NCBI RefSeq assembly: GCF_001641335.1
Contig: NZ_LVEM01000001.1
Coordinates: 2,390,056-2,454,055 of the forward strand
Source: Bradyrhizobium stylosanthis
GTDB taxonomy: Bacteria; Pseudomonadota; Alphaproteobacteria; Rhizobiales; Xanthobacteraceae
Direction of reading: 5' to 3'
DNA: 64,000 bases
Below, one piece after another: positions 1-7,764 of this stretch. The number at the start of each line of letters is the position of its first letter. Positions within the stretch are counted from its first letter, which is position 1. Below the pieces are notes generated by a model, which saw only the letters and a list, made by a program, of their open reading frames with translations, was not told where the DNA came from and searched no databases. The position numbers and the translations under genes are program-made.

Positions 1-372
1 GGAAGCGGCCAGCTGACCAAGATGGTCAACCAGATCTGCATCGCCGGTCTGGTTCAGGGTCTCTCCGAGGGCATCCACTTCGCCAAGAAGAGCGGCCTCG
101 ACGTCGCCGACGTGATCGAGACCATCTCGAAGGGCGCAGCGCAGTCCTGGCAGATGGAGAACCGCTACAAGACCATGAACGATAACAAGTACGATTTCGG
201 CTTCGCAGTCGAATGGATGCGCAAGGACCTCTCGATCGCGATCGCGGAAGCCCGCCGCAACGGCGCCAACCTGCCCGTCACCGCGCTGGTCGACCAGTTC
301 TATGCCGAAGTCGAGAAGATGGGCGGCAAGCGCTGGGATACGTCGAGCCTGCTCGCGCGCCTCAATCGCTGA
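1..372 (+). CDS. 3-hydroxyisobutyrate dehydrogenase-like NAD(P)-dependent oxidoreductase (3' end)
   Basis: Only the C-terminal all-helical domain is present; the reading frame is open from base 1 and stops at 370-372. The segment starts with GSGQLTK followed by MVNQ, which matches the family signature holding the catalytic lysine (G-x-G-x-x-x-K-x-x-N). The rest (SGLDVADVIETISKG, then KDLSIAIAEA) fits the 6-phosphogluconate/3-hydroxyisobutyrate dehydrogenase C-terminal domain. The NAD-binding Rossmann half lies outside the window. The family oxidises beta-hydroxy acids such as 3-hydroxyisobutyrate or tartronate semialdehyde-type substrates; which one cannot be told from this part. The nhaD-like gene follows after 22 bases on the same strand. 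Confidence 0.85.
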   Translation, partial: GSGQLTKMVNQICIAGLVQGLSEGIHFAKKSGLDVADVIETISKGAAQSWQMENRYKTMNDNKYDFGFAVEWMRKDLSIAIAEARRNGANLPVTALVDQFYAEVEKMGGKRWDTSSLLARLNR

Positions 373-394
373 GATCTGACGAACTGCTCCCGCC

Positions 395-1672
395 TTGCTG
401 ATCGCGATCGCCGCCATCTTCGTCCTTGCCTACGCGGCGATCGCGCTCGAGCACCCGCTTGGCGTCAACAAGAGCGCCTCCGCGCTGCTCGGTGCGGGGC
501 TGCTATGGACCATCTACGCGGTCGCGACGGGCGACCATGCGCTGGTCGGCCGGCAGCTCGACGAATCCGTCGGCTCCACCGCGCAGATCGTCTTCTTCCT
601 GATCGGCGCGATGACCATCGTCGAGGTGATCGACGCCCATGACGGCTTCGAGGTCATCACCTCGCTGATCCGCACCACGAGCCAGGTCACGCTGATCTGG
701 CTGATCGGCTTCGTCACGTTCTTCCTCAGCGCGATCCTGGACAATCTGACGACCACCATCGTCATGATCTCGCTGATCCAGAAGCTGATCGCCCGTCGCG
801 ACGACCGCCTGCTGTTCGCTTCGCTCATCGTGATCGCCGCCAATGCCGGCGGCGCCTGGACCGTGATCGGCGACGTCACCACGACCATGCTGTGGATCGG
901 CGGACAGATCACGCCGGTGAAGATCATGGGCGCGGTGTTTCTGCCCTCGCTGCTCAATCTGCTGGTGCCGCTCGTCTTCATCAGCTTCTCGCTCAGGGGC
1001 AAGACCATCGCACCGCCGCCGAAGGACGATGGAGTCCTGGCTGTCGACAGGTTCGAGCGCAATTTGATGTTCTATCTCGGGCTTGGCACGCTGATCGCGG
1101 TGCCCGCGTTCAAGGCGGTCACGCATCTGGCGCCGTTCATGGGCATCCTGTTCGGGCTCGGCGTGCTCTGGCTTGTCGGTGAGATCGTGCACCGTCACAA
1201 GGACGAGCATGTCCGCCAGCCGCTCACGCTGGTTCACGCACTGACGCGGATCGACATGAGCTCGATCGTGTTCTTCGTCGGCATCCTGCTCGCCGTCGCC
1301 TGCCTCGACCATGCCGGCCTGCTGTCGATGGTCGCCAAATGGCTCGATGCCACGATCGGCCGCCAGGACATCATCGTGATCGTGCTCGGCCTACTCAGCG
1401 CCATCATCGACAACGTGCCGCTGGTCGCTGCGACCATGGGCATGTACGACCTCGCGCATTATCCGCCGGACAGCTTCATCTGGGAGTTCATCGCCTATTG
1501 TGCCGGCACGGGCGGCTCGATCCTGATCATCGGCTCGGCCGCGGGCGTTGCAGCCATGGGCCTCGAGCGGATCGAGTTCCTCTGGTACGCCCGCCGCATC
1601 GCCGGCCCCGCGCTGGCGGGCTATCTGGCCGGCGCAGTGGTGTACATCGCCCAGCACGGCGCGCTGCACTGA
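395..1672 (+). CDS. nhaD: NhaD-family Na+/H+ antiporter
   Basis: The 425-residue, strongly hydrophobic protein has about eleven or twelve membrane segments, the usual size for NhaD. Segments such as FLSAILDNLTTTIVMIS and LSAIIDNVPLVAATMG are the paired Asp-Asn discontinuous helices of the IT/NhaD superfamily, and GGAWTVIGDVTTTMLW is the conserved block after the first. It should exchange cytoplasmic Na+ or Li+ for protons at the inner membrane. The only early start in frame is TTG at 395, with no good ribosome-binding site; the short gap to the upstream gene suggests co-transcription. Confidence 0.85.
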   Translation: MLIAIAAIFVLAYAAIALEHPLGVNKSASALLGAGLLWTIYAVATGDHALVGRQLDESVGSTAQIVFFLIGAMTIVEVIDAHDGFEVITSLIRTTSQVTLIWLIGFVTFFLSAILDNLTTTIVMISLIQKLIARRDDRLLFASLIVIAANAGGAWTVIGDVTTTMLWIGGQITPVKIMGAVFLPSLLNLLVPLVFISFSLRGKTIAPPPKDDGVLAVDRFERNLMFYLGLGTLIAVPAFKAVTHLAPFMGILFGLGVLWLVGEIVHRHKDEHVRQPLTLVHALTRIDMSSIVFFVGILLAVACLDHAGLLSMVAKWLDATIGRQDIIVIVLGLLSAIIDNVPLVAATMGMYDLAHYPPDSFIWEFIAYCAGTGGSILIIGSAAGVAAMGLERIEFLWYARRIAGPALAGYLAGAVVYIAQHGALH

Positions 1673-1809
1673 GGGCGCGGACCGGCAGGAAATTAACGCC
1701 GGGTTAACGTAATTCTTTAGCTCCTTAAGTCACCTCTTAAGGATTTCTTGCCAGAGATAGACAATGCAGAAGGCCCGCGCCCGGCGCGGGCAGGAATCGT
1801 TGTTGTTCG

Positions 1810-3405
1810 ATGAGTAACCCCGCTGAAAAGCCTGAAGTTGTCCAGCTTCCGGCCGAGCCGGTAAGCGCTCCATCGGCGAGCAGCCGAAGGGCTGCGTCGC
1901 AACGGGTGCGCGAGGCACGCGATAAGTTAACGTCGACCAGCGGAACCCGGCCGGCCTTCGACGCCGAGATGCTGCGCCAATATGCCCAGACACGGCTGTC
2001 GGCCTCCTATGTCGTGATGCTGCTGGTGGTCGCAACCGGCGTGCTGTTCGGGCTGTGGATGCAGCCGATCCCGGCCGCGGCCTGGACCGCCGGCATGCTT
2101 TGCATTCATGCCGCGCTGATCCGCAGCTGCCATCGCTTCCTGGCCGAACCCACCTCGCCCGCGGCAACGCGCGCCTGGCGCACCCGCTTCGTCGTGCTCG
2201 ACCTGCTCTATGGCCTGTGCTGGATGGCGATCCTGATCCATCCCGTGCTCGACATGGTCACGGAAACGCTGATGATGTTCCTGATGCTGCTGGTGATCGC
2301 AGTGTCGAGCATGCTGGCAGCGAACCTGCCGATCGCAGCGCTGGCCGCCACCGCCCCGGTCGCTGTCGCGATGGCGCTGAGCTTCGTGATGACCGGCTCG
2401 CTGGACAATTACATCCTGGCTGCGCTGGCAATCGCGGCCGAAGGCTATTTCGTGTTGCTGGCGCATCGCCTGCACTCCTCGACCTTCGCCACGCTCGAGG
2501 CCCGCGCCGAGAAGGACGCGCTGATCGGCGAGCTGGAACAGGCCAAGGCGATCTCGGACGAGGCGCGTCACCGCGCCGAATCCGCCAACGTCGCCAAGTC
2601 GCGCTTCCTCGCGCAGATGAGCCACGAGCTGCGCACGCCGCTCAATGCGATCCTCGGTTTCTCCGAGGTGATGAAGAGCGAGATCTTTGGCGCGCATGCA
2701 GTGCCGGTCTACAAGGAGTACTCGGCGGACATCCATAATTCCGGCGTGCACCTGCTCAACCTCATCAACGAAATCCTCGACCTGTCGCGGATCGAGGCCG
2801 GCCGCTACGAGCTCAACGAGGAAGCGGTGTCGCTGGTCGGCATCGTCGCCGACTGCCATCATCTGATGAAGCTGCGCGCGTCCAGCCGCGGCATCACCAT
2901 CCACGAAGTATTCGAGCAGGCGATGCCGCGGCTCTGGGCCGACGAGCGCGCGATCCGTCAGGTCGTTCTCAATCTGCTCTCGAACTCGATCAAGTTCACC
3001 CCGCAGGGCGGCGAGATCTGGCTCAAGGCCGGCTGGACCGCCTCGGGCGGACAATACCTCTCGGTGCGGGATTCCGGTTCCGGAATCCCCGAGGACGAGA
3101 TCCCGGTGGTTCTCGCCTCGTTCGGCCAGGGCTCCAACTCGATCAAGTCGGCCGAACAGGGCGCGGGCCTGGGCCTGCCGATCGCCAAGAATCTGATCGA
3201 CCTGCATGGCGGCACGTTCACGCTGAAATCGAAGCTGCGGATCGGCACCGAGGTGATCGTCACCTTCCCGCCGGAGCGGGTGATGAGCGCGCTGGCGCCG
3301 CTCTCGGACGATTCTCCGCCGCTCCAGCCCGAAGGTTCCATGGTGCCCGACGAGAAGCGCCGGCCGCGCCACAAGCCGATCATGAGCGCAGGCACGGGCT
3401 CTTAA
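1810..3405 (+). CDS. Membrane sensor histidine kinase, PleC/PdhS-like
   Basis: This 531-residue protein has a disordered N-terminus, about five or six membrane helices (residues ~65-220), a coiled-coil linker, a HisKA domain with phospho-accepting His at about 272 (MSHELRTPLNAILGFSE) and a HATPase_c domain (N box near 390-400, G1 box DSGSGIPED, G2 box GAGLGLPIAKN). The stretch after the H box, with an IFG motif, an acidic DIH segment and LSRIEAGRYEL, resembles the PleC/DivJ/PdhS kinases that act on the DivK cell-cycle pathway in alphaproteobacteria. No PAS domain was recognised. The PleC-like role is inference. The cognate regulator is not adjacent. Confidence 0.85.
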   Translation: MSNPAEKPEVVQLPAEPVSAPSASSRRAASQRVREARDKLTSTSGTRPAFDAEMLRQYAQTRLSASYVVMLLVVATGVLFGLWMQPIPAAAWTAGMLCIHAALIRSCHRFLAEPTSPAATRAWRTRFVVLDLLYGLCWMAILIHPVLDMVTETLMMFLMLLVIAVSSMLAANLPIAALAATAPVAVAMALSFVMTGSLDNYILAALAIAAEGYFVLLAHRLHSSTFATLEARAEKDALIGELEQAKAISDEARHRAESANVAKSRFLAQMSHELRTPLNAILGFSEVMKSEIFGAHAVPVYKEYSADIHNSGVHLLNLINEILDLSRIEAGRYELNEEAVSLVGIVADCHHLMKLRASSRGITIHEVFEQAMPRLWADERAIRQVVLNLLSNSIKFTPQGGEIWLKAGWTASGGQYLSVRDSGSGIPEDEIPVVLASFGQGSNSIKSAEQGAGLGLPIAKNLIDLHGGTFTLKSKLRIGTEVIVTFPPERVMSALAPLSDDSPPLQPEGSMVPDEKRRPRHKPIMSAGTGS

Positions 3406-3449
3406 CCAGATGCTTGCCGACATGCCCGACAATCCTCCACTATGTCCGA

Positions 3450-3653
3450 ATGAGCAAAGAAACGCCGTGCGTCGCCGTCTGCATGATCGATCCCAAGACC
3501 AAGCTGTGCTTCGGCTGCGGCCGCACCTTGCCGGAGATCGCGCGCTGGCACGCCATGGACAGCGCGGAACGACTCTCGGTCATGGCGCTGCTGCCCGCGC
3601 GCATGGCCGACGCCGGACTGACGCCGATCGGGGGATCGCCGAAACGCGGCTGA
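3450..3653 (+). CDS. DUF1289 small zinc-binding-type protein
   Basis: The 68-residue protein starts at the ATG at 3450 (an in-frame upstream ATG at 3414 adds an unconserved leader). It carries the DUF1289 pattern: Cys7 and Cys11 (CVAVC), then Cys20 and Cys23 (CFGC), followed by GRTLPEIARW and an SAERL segment. The four cysteines would suit a metal site. The family has no established biochemical role. It sits between the kinase and a retropepsin-like gene on the same strand, with 44 bases to the former. Confidence 0.8.
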   Translation: MSKETPCVAVCMIDPKTKLCFGCGRTLPEIARWHAMDSAERLSVMALLPARMADAGLTPIGGSPKRG

Positions 3654-3681
3654 CCGGCCTGCGCGCTCGTGGAGGCGCGCG

Positions 3682-4236
3682 ATGATCCGCCTTCTGCTCG
3701 TTCTCGTCATGCTCGCCGGCACCGCGGGCGCCGTCGTTGCCTATGGCGATCCCGATCGGATCGCACGCGCGAGCCACAAGGTCTCGCACATCTTCCGCGG
3801 ACAGATTGCCTCCCCGGCGCCGGCCGTGCAGATCCCGCGCGGCCAGGGCGGCGAATTCGCGCTGCGCGCCAAAATCAACGGCGTCGCCGCACCGATGGTG
3901 ATCGACACAGGCGCGACCTCCGTGGTGCTGACCTGGGAAACCGCCAAGGCGATCGGGCTGCCGCTGGAGATGCTCGAATACAATGTCGACTTGGAGACCG
4001 CGGGCGGCCACACCAAGGCGGCGCGGCTCACGATCGACCGCCTCGCCGTCGGCCATCTCGTTGAGAAATCGGTGCCGGCGCTCGTCGTGCAGCGCGGACA
4101 GATGAAGACAAATCTGCTCGGCATGAGCTTCCTCGACCGCCTGGAAAGCTGGGGCGTGCGCGCCGACAAGCTGATGCTCACGGGCTATCCGGAGCTCCAG
4201 GGCGGCCACCGCCGCCAGCGCACGGCGATCGACTAA
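3682..4236 (+). CDS. Retropepsin-like aspartic protease (TIGR02281 type)
   Basis: The 184-residue protein has an N-terminal hydrophobic anchor or signal (residues 1-20) and a single retropepsin fold. The catalytic motif VIDTGATS places the active aspartate at residue 75, and LLGMSFLDRL is the conserved C-terminal block of the clan AA family. Such proteins are membrane-anchored or periplasmic and act as dimers, since one chain supplies one Asp. The substrate is unknown. The start is ATG at 3682, 28 bases after DUF1289, so the two are probably co-transcribed. Confidence 0.85.
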   Translation: MIRLLLVLVMLAGTAGAVVAYGDPDRIARASHKVSHIFRGQIASPAPAVQIPRGQGGEFALRAKINGVAAPMVIDTGATSVVLTWETAKAIGLPLEMLEYNVDLETAGGHTKAARLTIDRLAVGHLVEKSVPALVVQRGQMKTNLLGMSFLDRLESWGVRADKLMLTGYPELQGGHRRQRTAID

Positions 4237-4309
4237 TCCTTCCACTCCCGCCACGACGACCCCGGGCGATCCATCGAATGCACGGGAGTGTGGCTTTCGG
4301 GCTATTTAC

Positions 4310-4327
4310 AAACCGTCTAGTCGGTTT
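4310..4327. promoter_or_regulatory. AAACCG/CGGTTT dyad, possible TetR-type operator
   Basis: A perfect inverted repeat AAACCG-6-CGGTTT lies about 80 bases before the outer-membrane protein gene. The shape (CTAGT-like centre, AAACCG arms) resembles known TetR-family operators. No TetR gene is in the neighbourhood, so the regulator is unknown and the function is inference. Confidence 0.4.
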
Positions 4328-4408
4328 ATAACGGACGCCATTCCCGGATCGGGGTTGGACGAGTGCCGCATTCCCAGGGGGAACGCGGCCAAGTGGGAGA
4401 TTGAGATC

Positions 4409-5077
4409 ATGACTGCCAGAGCTGCCCTACGGTGCGCGATGCGCGCCCTGCCCCTCGCCGCGGCCTTCGCCGCAGGCACCGCCAGCGCTGCGGACCTGTC
4501 GCCGCGCTATGCGGCACCCGCCTCCGCCTACATGGCGCCGCAGCCGGTCTATTCGTGGACCGGTCTCTACGCGGGCTTCAATGCCGGCTATGCCGAAAGC
4601 GGCGACGATGCCTTCAACAATCTGGTCGGCGTCAGCGGCGGCAAGGTCAAGGGCGCCGTCGGCGGCGTGCAGATCGGCTACAATTATCAGCTCTCGCCGA
4701 TGTTCGTGGTCGGCATCGAGAACGACTTCGAAGGCGGCGACATCAAGAACCACGACGCCCTCAACAGTGCCGCGGTGAGCGTTCCCTGGTACATGACCGG
4801 CCGCGCCCGCGCCGGTATCGCGACGATGGATTCACGGCTGCTGTTCTTCGGCACCGCCGGCCTTGCCGCCGGCGAGTTGAAGGACGGCCCGATCAACAAG
4901 ATGAAGATGGGCTGGACCGCGGGCGGCGGCGTCGAGTGGGCGTTCCTGCCGAAATGGTCGGCCAAGGCCGAATATCTCTACACCGAGTTCAAGCACGACG
5001 ATTTGCCGGACTGGAACGCCGCGAAATTCCACACCTTCCGCGTCGGCGTGAACTATCACTTCGACCTGTTCCGCTGA
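4409..5077 (+). CDS. Omp25/opacity-type outer-membrane beta-barrel protein
   Basis: The 222-residue protein has a Sec signal peptide (residues 1-~28, cut near ASAAD) and then the typical start of rhizobial Omp25-like porins, YSWTGLYAGFNAGY, followed by alternating strands and a C-terminal FRVGVNYHFDLF ending in aromatic residues, the outer-membrane insertion signal. It forms an eight-strand barrel anchored in the outer membrane. The start is ATG at 4409 with a GGGAGA ribosome-binding site; the longer frame from 4355 adds an unconserved leader. A TetR-like dyad lies upstream. Confidence 0.85.
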   Translation: MTARAALRCAMRALPLAAAFAAGTASAADLSPRYAAPASAYMAPQPVYSWTGLYAGFNAGYAESGDDAFNNLVGVSGGKVKGAVGGVQIGYNYQLSPMFVVGIENDFEGGDIKNHDALNSAAVSVPWYMTGRARAGIATMDSRLLFFGTAGLAAGELKDGPINKMKMGWTAGGGVEWAFLPKWSAKAEYLYTEFKHDDLPDWNAAKFHTFRVGVNYHFDLFR

Positions 5078-5131
5078 GAGCGATTGACGAAGAGCCGGAT
5101 GCTGCGATCCGGCTCTTCAAGATGTTCGCGG

Positions 5132-6127
5132 CTAGGCCGCGGCCTCTGCGGGCGTGCGTGCACCGACATGCGCGATCGCATCGCGCAGCACGTCGAGCCC
5201 GGCGCCCGGCTTCACGCCCTGCTCGGCAAGATGCCGGCGGAAGGCGCGCGCGCCGGGGACGGCGTGGAATGCGCCGACGAAATGCCGCGTGATGGCGTGC
5301 AGCCGCGTGCCGCGTGCGAGCTGCGCCTCGATATAGGGCATCATCGCCTCGAACGCGTCCTGCATGGTCGCATGCGGCGCGGCTTCGCCGAAGATCTCGG
5401 AATCGACGGACAGCAGCCGCCACGGGTCTTGATAAGCAGCGCGCCCGAGCATCACGCCATCGACGTGCTGAAGATGCGCTTTCGCTTCATCGATGCCTGG
5501 GACGCCGCCATTGATGATGATGGGCACGTCAGGCATGGCGCGCTTGAGGCGATAGACGCGATCATAGTCGAGCGGCGGAATATCGCGGTTCTCCTTCGGC
5601 GACAGACCGTTGAGCCAGGCCTTCCGCGCGTGCACGATCAGCGCGTCGCAGCCTGCGGCGACCACCCCGCGCGCAATCGCATCGAGCGCGACTTCCGGAT
5701 CCTGCTCGTCGATACCGATGCGGCACTTCACGGTGACGGGCACCGCAACTGCGGCCTTCATCGCAGCGACGCATCGCGCCACCAGCTCCGGCTCTGCCAT
5801 GAGGCAGGCGCCGAAGCGGCCGTTCTGCACGCGATCTGACGGGCAGCCGACGTTGAGGTTGATCTCGTCATAGCCGAAGCCCTCGCCGATCCGCGCAGCC
5901 TCAGCGAGGTCGCGCGGATCCGACCCGCCGAGCTGAAGCGCGACAGGATGCTCGCTCGCGTCGAAGCCAAGCAGCCGCTGCCGATCCCCATGAATGACGG
6001 CGCCGGTCGTCACCATCTCCGTATAGAGCAGCGCCCGGCCCGTCAGATGACGGTGGAACACCCGGCAATGCCGGTCGGTCCAGTCCATCATGGGTGCCAC
6101 GGAAAAGCGATAGTCTTGTGATTTCAA
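5132..6127 (-). CDS. dusA: tRNA-dihydrouridine synthase A, integration target of the ICE
   Basis: The 331-residue FMN enzyme reduces uridine in the tRNA D-loop (U20/U20a). It begins with the conserved SVAPMMDWTDRHCR block; the catalytic cysteine is in NLNVGCPSDRVQNG, and the flavin-binding INGGV and MLGRAAYQDP motifs are intact. Full length and no frameshift, so the gene is functional despite the insertion. The 5' end lies 135 bases from a divergent tyrosine integrase gene. The dusA 5' end is an established target of one integrase family, and integration there keeps a working dusA, as seen here. Confidence 0.95.
   Translation of the reverse strand: MKSQDYRFSVAPMMDWTDRHCRVFHRHLTGRALLYTEMVTTGAVIHGDRQRLLGFDASEHPVALQLGGSDPRDLAEAARIGEGFGYDEINLNVGCPSDRVQNGRFGACLMAEPELVARCVAAMKAAVAVPVTVKCRIGIDEQDPEVALDAIARGVVAAGCDALIVHARKAWLNGLSPKENRDIPPLDYDRVYRLKRAMPDVPIIINGGVPGIDEAKAHLQHVDGVMLGRAAYQDPWRLLSVDSEIFGEAAPHATMQDAFEAMMPYIEAQLARGTRLHAITRHFVGAFHAVPGARAFRRHLAEQGVKPGAGLDVLRDAIAHVGARTPAEAAA
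6070..6127. other. Probable attachment site (att) at the dusA 5' end
   Basis: The codons for the APMMDWTDRH segment of dusA lie here, next to the integrase gene. In dusA-targeting elements the crossover occurs in this conserved 5' part, so this is the likely junction of chromosome and element. The precise core cannot be set without the second copy, which I did not find in the window. Confidence 0.5.
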
Positions 6128-6191
6128 TATTTTATCCTAAACTCTCAATAGGATGTAACAAGAACGACCACCCTTCAAACTGGCCGAAATT

Positions 6192-6258
6192 GCACACGTT
6201 TGTACCCGTTTTGACCTCTCAGCGCACACGTATCGCACACTATTTGGGGACTGCACAC
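6192..6258. repeat. Four GCACAC repeats between dusA and integrase
   Basis: GCACAC occurs at 6192, 6224, 6235 and 6253, the first two as GCACACGT followed by T or A. All are in the same orientation within 67 bases between the crossover region and the integrase start. This looks like arm-type binding sites for the tyrosine integrase, or an autoregulatory site, since the last copy is just before the start codon. Confidence 0.4.
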
Positions 6259-6262
6259 GACC

Positions 6263-7390
6263 ATGGCCAGCTTCACTCAGTTGCCGTCTGGAAACTGGCG
6301 CGTCCAGGTTCGTCGCAAGAAGCGCTATGTGGCAGAGACCTTTCGGCGCCGCAAGGACGGTGAGGAATGGGCGCTCGACATGGAGCGCAATATTGATCGC
6401 AGCGGATCCCCAAAGCCGCGCGCGGCCGTCAAGGCCAAGACTTTTGCCGATGTTATCGATCTCCACGTCCAGGACATGCGCGAAGTCGGCCGCCCTCCCC
6501 GCCGATCCAAAGCAGCCGTGCTTGATGCGCTCAAGGAAGATCTGGGATCCACCAAAATACCCGAGTTAGATCGCGGGCGCCTGATTGAATATGGCAGAAA
6601 GCGAGCGAAGGAAGGCGCCGGGCCCGCGACCCTTGCGATCGACATGGCGTTCATCCGAACACTCGCAACACATGCCGCAGCCATCCATGGAATTGAGATA
6701 TCTGCCGAAGAAGTTCGCCTAGCACGCGTGGCGCTGAAATATCTGGGTCTCGTCGGAAAGTCCCACGAGCGAGATCGACGACCAACTCAGGATGAGCTCG
6801 ATGAGCTCATCGAATACTTTGAATCCAACTATCGGCAGGTCATCCCTATGGGTCGGATAGTTCGATACGCCGTCGCGACAGCGATGAGGCAGGAGGAAAT
6901 ATGTCGACCCGATTGGACTGATGTCGATATGAAGAAGCGCATCCTAGTGATCCGCGACCGCAAGGATCCAAGGAACAAGGAGGGCAACGACCAGAGAGTG
7001 CCACTTCTAAATTTAACGGGTTATGATGGTTGGGAGATATTGCTTCAACAACGCATCATCACTCGCGGTCTCGGTCGAGTATTTCCATATAATCACCGTT
7101 CAGTCAGCGCGGCTTTCACGCGAGCCTGCGATGAATTGAAGATCGATGATCTACATTTTCATGACCTGCGCCACGAAGGTACGAGCCGACTGTTTGAAGC
7201 CGGACTGACGATCGAGAAAGTGGCGCTAGTTACCGGTCACAAAGATTGGCGCACCTTGCGGCGATATACCAAATTGAAGCCTGAAGAACTTCATAAACTC
7301 CAGACGGCGCCACAGCCATCTCTCGAGGATCTCATGAGGGGCCTGGTCACCGGCCCGACAGCCATCGGACAAAGCTCCTCCAGCCTCTAA
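6263..7390 (+). CDS. int: Tyrosine recombinase (dusA-type ICE integrase)
   Basis: The 375-residue protein has an N-terminal arm-binding and SAM-like core-binding part (to ~170) and a C-terminal catalytic domain. Catalytic residues visible are Arg209 (AMRQEE), a lysine in the beta-hairpin (RDRKDP), His300 and Arg303 (HDLRHEG), His326 (GHKDWRT) and the nucleophile Tyr335 (RRYT). All are present, so it should be active. It excises and integrates the element at dusA. The start is ATG at 6263. It faces away from dusA and converges with the trb operon end 125 bases downstream. Confidence 0.92.
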   Translation: MASFTQLPSGNWRVQVRRKKRYVAETFRRRKDGEEWALDMERNIDRSGSPKPRAAVKAKTFADVIDLHVQDMREVGRPPRRSKAAVLDALKEDLGSTKIPELDRGRLIEYGRKRAKEGAGPATLAIDMAFIRTLATHAAAIHGIEISAEEVRLARVALKYLGLVGKSHERDRRPTQDELDELIEYFESNYRQVIPMGRIVRYAVATAMRQEEICRPDWTDVDMKKRILVIRDRKDPRNKEGNDQRVPLLNLTGYDGWEILLQQRIITRGLGRVFPYNHRSVSAAFTRACDELKIDDLHFHDLRHEGTSRLFEAGLTIEKVALVTGHKDWRTLRRYTKLKPEELHKLQTAPQPSLEDLMRGLVTGPTAIGQSSSSL

Positions 7391-7515
7391 TGCTATCATA
7401 CGGCAAACCGGTCGACCGTGCTCAAGCGCATCGACCGGCGGCGCGTTCTCCTGGCGCTCAATCATTCCGATGTAGTTACGATTTAGGCCTGCTCTCTCTT
7501 GAGTAGCTATCGATC

Positions 7516-7761
7516 TTATTCCTTTTCGCGGCTGCCACCTAACAGTGCTCTCGCACCTTTGCTGCTTCTGCTTCGCTTGAAGGAAGAATCGCTATCAAGA
7601 AGCGCCTCAAGCATGAACGGTATCAGCTCCGCCACTTCTTCCTTGTTTCCGTAGGTCTCAGCATAGAAGTCGCCATACTCCTTCAGCCTCTGCGCAAGGC
7701 GGGGTGTGAGCACGATGCTCATTTTCACCGGGGCCCGGTCAGGCAGCTTCCCCAGCTTCAT
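7516..7761 (-). CDS. DUF2274 protein, last gene of the trb operon
   Basis: The 81-residue protein begins MKLGKLPDRAPVKMSIVLTP, the hallmark start of DUF2274, a small family almost always found directly after trbI in alphaproteobacterial transfer operons. The mid part (RLAQRLKEYGDFYAETYGN) suggests a ribbon-helix-helix-like fold. It starts three bases after trbI ends. Its role in conjugation is unknown. Confidence 0.8.
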   Translation of the reverse strand: MKLGKLPDRAPVKMSIVLTPRLAQRLKEYGDFYAETYGNKEEVAELIPFMLEALLDSDSSFKRSRSSKGARALLGGSREKE

Positions 7762-7764
7762 CCT

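Noticed and set aside
503..1312. Long minus-strand open frame (269 residues) inside nhaD
   Set aside because: Asp/Arg/Gln-rich low-quality sequence opposite a conserved membrane protein; a shadow of codon bias.
1927..3432. 501-residue minus-strand frame opposite the histidine kinase
   Set aside because: No family features, composition typical of an antisense shadow in GC-rich DNA.
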